From positions 372,001 to 436,000 of the forward strand of contig WMKK01000012.1 in the NCBI GenBank assembly GCA_012295225.1: a stretch of DNA of 64,000 bases. Direction: 5' to 3'. Under the pieces are notes generated by a model. It worked only from the letters and a program-made list of their open reading frames with translations. It had not been told where the DNA came from and made no database searches. Source of the stretch: Ostreococcus mediterraneus. Its lineage: Eukaryota; Chlorophyta; Mamiellophyceae; Mamiellales; Bathycoccaceae. This document shows, piece by piece, positions 59,605 to 64,000 of the stretch; position 1 is the stretch's first letter, and the number at the start of each line of letters is the position of its first letter. The position numbers and the translations under genes were made by a program.

Positions 59605-60705
59605 CTACGCGTGCGCGGCAACGACCATGTTGTTGATGCCGCACGAGCCTCTGCCTTTACACATGAACATGTGCCCTTCGGACCCCCAGTCTGGACCCCA
59701 GCTATTCTTTACGACCCAGTACGGCTCTTCCGACCAGCGCACGGGCGCGAAGCCGCCCGAGCCGTAGCCGACGATGAGGATGCCATGGTCGAGCGCTTCC
59801 GGGTCGCAAATGTACGGGCAAGCGACGCCACCCATGTACGTCTGCATCCATGCAGCATTGATACCGATCGAAAGCGGACCGTATTTCACCAATGCGGCAG
59901 CTATTTGGTCTTCGTCCGACGAGACGAACGAAAAGTTCTTGAGCGTCGCGCCGAGCTTGCCTTGTTCCGCCTTGCACTCGCGTTTTTCGCCGACATACGG
60001 GTAGGATTTCTCGGTGTCGATGCCACCGTGTTCGATGATATATTCCATCGCATTCGACGGCAAACCACCGTTACAGCCCGAATCGCACGCCTGTGGCACA
60101 TCTGGATCGCATCCAACGTCGCAATCCACCAATTGTTGCTCGCTGAGCTCGACCAACTTGCCCGTTTTGAGAAAGTGCGCGCCTTCGAGCGCCCCCGTCG
60201 TGGAAAACGTCCAGCAACTCCCGCATTGCCCTTGATTCTTCACGCGCGTCACCGCACCCTTAAACCGCCAATCAAACTCTTCCGGCAAACCATCCGTCGG
60301 TAGGTTATCAATCACACCACGAGACCCTTTATACTTTTCCCGTTCCTCCGTAGCGAGCTTGACGTGTCCCAAGAATTGCTCTTTAAACTCCTCCGCCGTC
60401 AAGTCACTAAACTTCGTCACGCCATGCTTGGCCGACCCGCGGTCGTTCAATTGATTCTCCGCCGCCTTGAGCATGTTTTCGGCAAAGATCTCAAGCCTTC
60501 GCGCGTACTCTTCCGCGGTTTTCGTCGCATATTCCTCAACTTTTCCAAAGTCGACAAGAAACCGCTGAAACGCATCCTTCACGGACGACGACGACGACGC
60601 GCGGTCAAGCGTCAGCGCGTGCGCGGGGCGCGCATCCACGCGTGCGTCCACGGTCGCGCACCCCAACGCCACGATCACGGCGATGATGAGCGTCGAGCAC
60701 TTCAT
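59605..60705 (-). CDS. Papain-like cysteine protease, RD19/cathepsin F type
   Basis: 366 residues: a signal peptide (about 1-21), an I29 propeptide with an ERFNAQ-like motif (EYARRLEIFAENMLKAAEN, the variant of RD19/cathepsin F), then the mature enzyme from LPEEFDWR. Active-site Cys lies in QGQCGSCWTFS, His in LDHGILIVGYG and Asn in WVVKNSWGPDWGSEG. Cathepsin-type disulfide Cys are present. It should be a vacuolar/lysosomal protease. The final VAAHA is not a known retention signal. Confidence 0.95.
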   Translation of the reverse strand: MKCSTLIIAVIVALGCATVDARVDARPAHALTLDRASSSSSVKDAFQRFLVDFGKVEEYATKTAEEYARRLEIFAENMLKAAENQLNDRGSAKHGVTKFSDLTAEEFKEQFLGHVKLATEEREKYKGSRGVIDNLPTDGLPEEFDWRFKGAVTRVKNQGQCGSCWTFSTTGALEGAHFLKTGKLVELSEQQLVDCDVGCDPDVPQACDSGCNGGLPSNAMEYIIEHGGIDTEKSYPYVGEKRECKAEQGKLGATLKNFSFVSSDEDQIAAALVKYGPLSIGINAAWMQTYMGGVACPYICDPEALDHGILIVGYGSGGFAPVRWSEEPYWVVKNSWGPDWGSEGHMFMCKGRGSCGINNMVVAAHA

Positions 60706-60812
60706 GATTCTCCAAAGGTCGCGAGATCTGACGTGTCACAGGCTTTATGCTCCGCGTTTGGTTGGGTGTATTAAAATGTTGCTACTAGTAGTGTAGTGCG
60801 CGCTGTGGGTGG

Positions 60813-62576
60813 TTATTCCCAGAGTTTGATGGTTTTATCCCAGCTACACGACGCGACGATGGATGATTTTAACGGATGCCACGCGACACCGATGGCAACC
60901 TGGTCGTGCGCCTTGATGGATTTGATAATCTTTGTCGTTTTCCAGTCCCAAAAGAAGATCTTGCCCGAGCCGTCTCCGCTGACGACGGTGCTGTCATCGT
61001 TGGAGAATGAAGGCTGACACGCGTAGCCGGCGTTGTGGTGACCACCGAAACGCTTCTTGTTGTTTCGCCGGAATCGTTCGGCGACGTTGAATGTGACTAT
61101 GTTGTTATCTAAGGATTGGCCGATGATGTACTTGCCGCTATTGGAAATAGCCACGGCGGGGATGGAATGCATCGAAGGGTCAGCGATGTACTTTGTCGTC
61201 ACTGGAATGCCGAATTCCCAAACGCGCAGGGTCTTATCGTCTGATGACGACATGAACCGCTCGCCGCCGTCGGCCCACGTGATAGAGTTCACTGGGCCGA
61301 GATGTTGGTCGTACTCTTGCACCAAGTCGCCGTTATTCATGTCCCACTGAATCACCTTTTTATCGCTCTGCCCGACGAGCACCAAGTTTTGTTGCTTGGG
61401 GTGTATTTTGCAGCAATATCCTATTTTCCCGGCCGTGACGGTTTGAATAATTTTACCCGTCTCCGTATCCCAAAGCCGAACCTTTTTGTCCCAAGACGTC
61501 GACACGAAGCGCGAGCCATCCGAGTTGAAGCTCACATCCTTCACCGCCTTGTCGTGACCCATGTATGTGCGCATGCATTTTCGCGTGTTATACACGTCCC
61601 AAATTTTAACTACGTTATCCATACCGGCAGAAAGCAACAAATGTCCGGTGTTTGGGAAGAATTCAATCTTCGACACGCCCTTGGTGTGACCATTAAACGT
61701 GTGCACGCACTTCTTTGGCGCGTAGCACTGCGAACCGTCTCTCTTCTGGTCCTTTGGTGGCGCAATCCACGACAGCCCAGCATAATTTGTTTCTGATTTT
61801 CCATGAAACACTGACGTTTTAGAGTCGTCCTCGGCGCCAACGTTCTCTCCTGGCTTGCCCGCGACGTCGTCGTCGTCCAATTTACCCTTTGCCCGCAACT
61901 TCGCCTCGCGATTGTCCATGTGCCATTTTACGTACTCTTTTTCCTTCTCATTCAACTCGTCGTGCACGAGCACCTTCTTCGCTTCTCTCGCGGGTGCCCA
62001 GGCGGTGGTGTCCACGGGAGCGCCATCACCGGCGTCTTCAGACGCGACGCTCGCGAGCACCTCGGCGCGCACACGCCGCCTCTTCGCCGCGGACATATTA
62101 AACGGTGTCTCCCCACGATTCGCCGCCGCCTTCGCCGCATCACCCACAATTTGCCCTCGCCCCGTCGGCGCCTCCGCGTACCCTCGCGCGTTATACGTGT
62201 TATACTGCTCCTCAAAATGAAACCCGCTCACGCGCGCCGCGTTCACGTCCCCGAGCGCGTGATTTCGCCCCCCCCGACCCGTCAATCGATCCTCACGCCA
62301 CTCATGCTTTGGTCCTTCTATCGGTGCCGTCATCTCATCGTAACGGACGTTATGCGTCATCACGCGCGACGTCGGGTCCACCACCTCGCGCGCGCTCGCG
62401 CACGGGATGATCGAGAATTCTCCCGACTCGGTGCGCTCGAGCGTCAGCGCGGATGAATTCACGTGCGGTGCGGCGTCGGCGACGCGCATCGACGTCACCG
62501 CGGCGTGCGGCGTGTAGTCGGCATCGTCGTCGTCGCTGGCGGAAGAATCCGCGCCGTATGCGTCGAGGCCGAGCAT
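60813..62576 (-). CDS. PRP17: PRP17/CDC40 splicing factor, WD40
   Basis: 587 residues. The N-terminal third has the family segments VDPTSRVMTHNVRYDEM, PIEGPKHEWREDRLTG and HFEEQYNTYN, then AKKVLVHDELNEKEKEYVK. Seven WD repeats follow (for example KCVHTFNGHTKGVSKIEFFP, RTYMGHDKAVKDVSFNSDG and the last KIIKSIKAHDQVAIGVAWHP). PRP17 acts in the second splicing step. Together with YJU2 at the other end, this window holds factors for both catalytic steps. Confidence 0.95.
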   Translation of the reverse strand: MLGLDAYGADSSASDDDDADYTPHAAVTSMRVADAAPHVNSSALTLERTESGEFSIIPCASAREVVDPTSRVMTHNVRYDEMTAPIEGPKHEWREDRLTGRGGRNHALGDVNAARVSGFHFEEQYNTYNARGYAEAPTGRGQIVGDAAKAAANRGETPFNMSAAKRRRVRAEVLASVASEDAGDGAPVDTTAWAPAREAKKVLVHDELNEKEKEYVKWHMDNREAKLRAKGKLDDDDVAGKPGENVGAEDDSKTSVFHGKSETNYAGLSWIAPPKDQKRDGSQCYAPKKCVHTFNGHTKGVSKIEFFPNTGHLLLSAGMDNVVKIWDVYNTRKCMRTYMGHDKAVKDVSFNSDGSRFVSTSWDKKVRLWDTETGKIIQTVTAGKIGYCCKIHPKQQNLVLVGQSDKKVIQWDMNNGDLVQEYDQHLGPVNSITWADGGERFMSSSDDKTLRVWEFGIPVTTKYIADPSMHSIPAVAISNSGKYIIGQSLDNNIVTFNVAERFRRNNKKRFGGHHNAGYACQPSFSNDDSTVVSGDGSGKIFFWDWKTTKIIKSIKAHDQVAIGVAWHPLKSSIVASCSWDKTIKLWE

Positions 62577-62646
62577 GGCGACAAGTGGAGCCAGGGACGC
62601 GCGCGACGGCTGAGACGGAGCGAACTCGTTTACACTGTCTACTAGT

Positions 62647-63882
62647 CTATGACGACGACGACGCGTCGGTGTCGCGCGATTTCGATCCTAGAAATTCTGC
62701 AACACGCTTGGATGATTCGCGCTCGTCCGCGGTGGGGGATTTGTGTACGCGCAAGCGCGCCCAACGGTTACGCATTTGTTCGACGCGGCTCGGTTCGACT
62801 TTCGGCTCGGTCACAGCGTGCGACGCCATGGGCGCAATTGGGCTTTCCCACCATCGACCATCCTTGTCGAAGCTGCCGGGGATGGTTGCTACGTCGTTTT
62901 CGGCGTTCGCATCGGTGGCGTTCGCGTCGGCGTCATCAGGTAGGATTTCAAAGACGTCGCGCCACCACGTCAGCGCGTCGTCGAATTCACGTTTCGAGGC
63001 GAGCGCGGCGTCTCGCGCGGCAACCATCTTTGACATCCCAACGTGCACGGATGACGCGTAAGCATCGCGCACAACATTCAACGTACGTAATAGAACGTTT
63101 GATTCACTCGCATCGTTCGACACCACGTCGGCGTCGGCGTTAGCGGTGACCGATTGAACCGTCGACGCGTCGGCGTCGCGTGTCATCGCGCGAGCGCGCT
63201 TTTGAAACACCCAATACATTCCACTCATACCGATCGCGATCGCACCAATCGCGCCAATCGCGCCAATCGCATGCACACGCGATGATACATGTTCCATGGA
63301 CGAAGACGCCGAAGACGACGCGCCCACCGATGATTTCTTCGCATTCTTCGTAAACGGCGTCGACAATCCCGCCGTTGACTCGGTCCTCGTCGTCGTCGTC
63401 GCAAATTTCGACGACGACTCCCTCAACACCTCCGACCGTAAATACTCCCCCAACTCCGCACCACCCGCCGCTCGCCATAACTCTTCCTCAGCCGCCACCT
63501 GCTCGCGAGCGCGCGCACCAAAGTACCCGCTCGCCGGCGCGCCTCTCGACCGCTGCCACGCGCGCACCGCGCTCGCCGTCATCGAATCATACACCCCGCT
63601 CGCCCTCAACCCGAGCAGTCGCTGCACCAGCGCCACGTCCGTACCGCCATCGCCCAACGCCATGTCCCGAACCACCGTCGCGCTCATCGGCGTCGCGCAA
63701 TCGTGCGTGCGCGCGTGCGCGCGAATCGCACCGTTAAAATCCAAAGGCGCCACGTCGTTGGGCGACGTCGCGTCGGCGCCGGCGTCGGCCCGCGACGTCG
63801 TTCGCGCGCGCCGCGCGCGCGCGCGACGCGGCGCGCGCGGTGATGCGCCGCGCGGTGCGGGCGACGCCGAGCACGACGCCAT
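62647..63882 (-). CDS. Plastid-targeted peptidoglycan-binding-like domain protein
   Basis: 411 residues from the ATG at 63882. An Arg/Ala/Ser-rich transit peptide of about 45 residues is followed by DMALGDGGTDVALVQRLLGL and GVYDSMTASAVRAWQRSRG, the PG_binding_1 helical fold of about 60 residues. A single hydrophobic segment (IGAIGAIGAIAIGMSGMYWV) follows after a Ser/Thr linker. The C-terminal region includes WRDVFEILPDD and FDKDGRWWESP. Bacterial domains of this type bind cell-wall peptides; plastid versions in plants have unclear ligands. The chain ends DTDASSSS. Confidence 0.72.
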   Translation of the reverse strand: MASCSASPAPRGASPRAPRRARARRARTTSRADAGADATSPNDVAPLDFNGAIRAHARTHDCATPMSATVVRDMALGDGGTDVALVQRLLGLRASGVYDSMTASAVRAWQRSRGAPASGYFGARAREQVAAEEELWRAAGGAELGEYLRSEVLRESSSKFATTTTRTESTAGLSTPFTKNAKKSSVGASSSASSSMEHVSSRVHAIGAIGAIGAIAIGMSGMYWVFQKRARAMTRDADASTVQSVTANADADVVSNDASESNVLLRTLNVVRDAYASSVHVGMSKMVAARDAALASKREFDDALTWWRDVFEILPDDADANATDANAENDVATIPGSFDKDGRWWESPIAPMASHAVTEPKVEPSRVEQMRNRWARLRVHKSPTADERESSKRVAEFLGSKSRDTDASSSS

Positions 63883-64000
63883 CCGACGCGCCGCGCACAG
63901 TGGCGACGTGGACGACGACGACGACGTCGTCGGGTCGCCGCTGGCGCATTCGACCAATCACGACCAGGCGCGCAGGGGGACTCGCGCACCCTAGGGTATA

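Noticed and set aside
1-64000. tRNA, rRNA, viral or LTR elements
   Set aside because: Spacers were read for cloverleaf boxes and for capsid, polymerase and integrase motifs; none was seen. A covariance-model scan would be more sensitive for tRNAs.

Overview
This window is nuclear DNA from a compact green-algal genome, most likely a picoeukaryotic prasinophyte of the Mamiellophyceae (Ostreococcus-like). The evidence is eukaryotic genes on both strands (RNA polymerase II, HSP90, proteasome, spliceosome, presenilin), plant-type families (ABCG7-like transporter, kelch-phosphatase PPKL, RD19 protease, DUF760 plastid protein, vacuole-type and plastid-targeted proteins), very short intergenic spacers, high GC, and few short introns. 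The introns share donors of the GTGCGT/GTACGT type, a CTGAC branch sequence and TAG or CAG acceptors. Species assignment is inference.

Layout. 1-10.2 kb: partial MFS transporter, YJU2/CWC16 splicing factor, ABCG half-transporter, a kinase fused to a cyclic-nucleotide-binding domain, an LYR-motif protein, an SGNH-type acyltransferase/esterase, a GYF-domain protein and a D-lactate-dehydrogenase-like enzyme. 10.2-20.3 kb: membrane J-protein, a repeat-rich 1.25-kb non-coding island, plastid class II fructose-bisphosphate aldolase, an F-box/LRR protein with a RING-like tail, a membrane RING-H2 ligase, an AMBRA1-like WD40 protein and PEX13. 20.4-27.3 kb: ER J-domain/thioredoxin protein, the selenoprotein SELENOF (in-frame TGA), a coiled-coil IQ protein, a DUF4258 protein, MYG1 and fumarase. 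27.6-33 kb: RPB1, whose CTD repeats contain a 145-N gap and a second single-N join. 33-41.6 kb: PIG-C, a ubiquitin protease, a TCAIM-like DUF4460 protein, a DUF760 plastid protein, thioredoxin, a plastid membrane protein and presenilin. 41.8-50.3 kb: three-exon cytosolic HSP90 with a heat-shock element, RPB8, ETHE1-like persulfide dioxygenase, an MPN-like protein, a BRO1 protein and a DHHC palmitoyltransferase. 50.4-64 kb: coiled-coil protein, PPKL phosphatase, a SAS-6-head-like protein, DP transcription factor, proteasome alpha-5, a small mitochondrial-type membrane protein, RD19-like protease, PRP17 and a plastid peptidoglycan-binding-like protein.

These are mostly housekeeping genes, not a co-regulated operon. 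Many lie head to head with spacers of 23 to about 280 bp, implying shared promoters. I found no credible transposon, virus-derived element, CRISPR array, rRNA or tRNA. The points most worth a second look are the selenoprotein, the kinase-CNBD fusion with an insertion inside the CNBD, the uniform YSPTSPA CTD with its assembly problem, and the palindrome/repeat island upstream of the aldolase.
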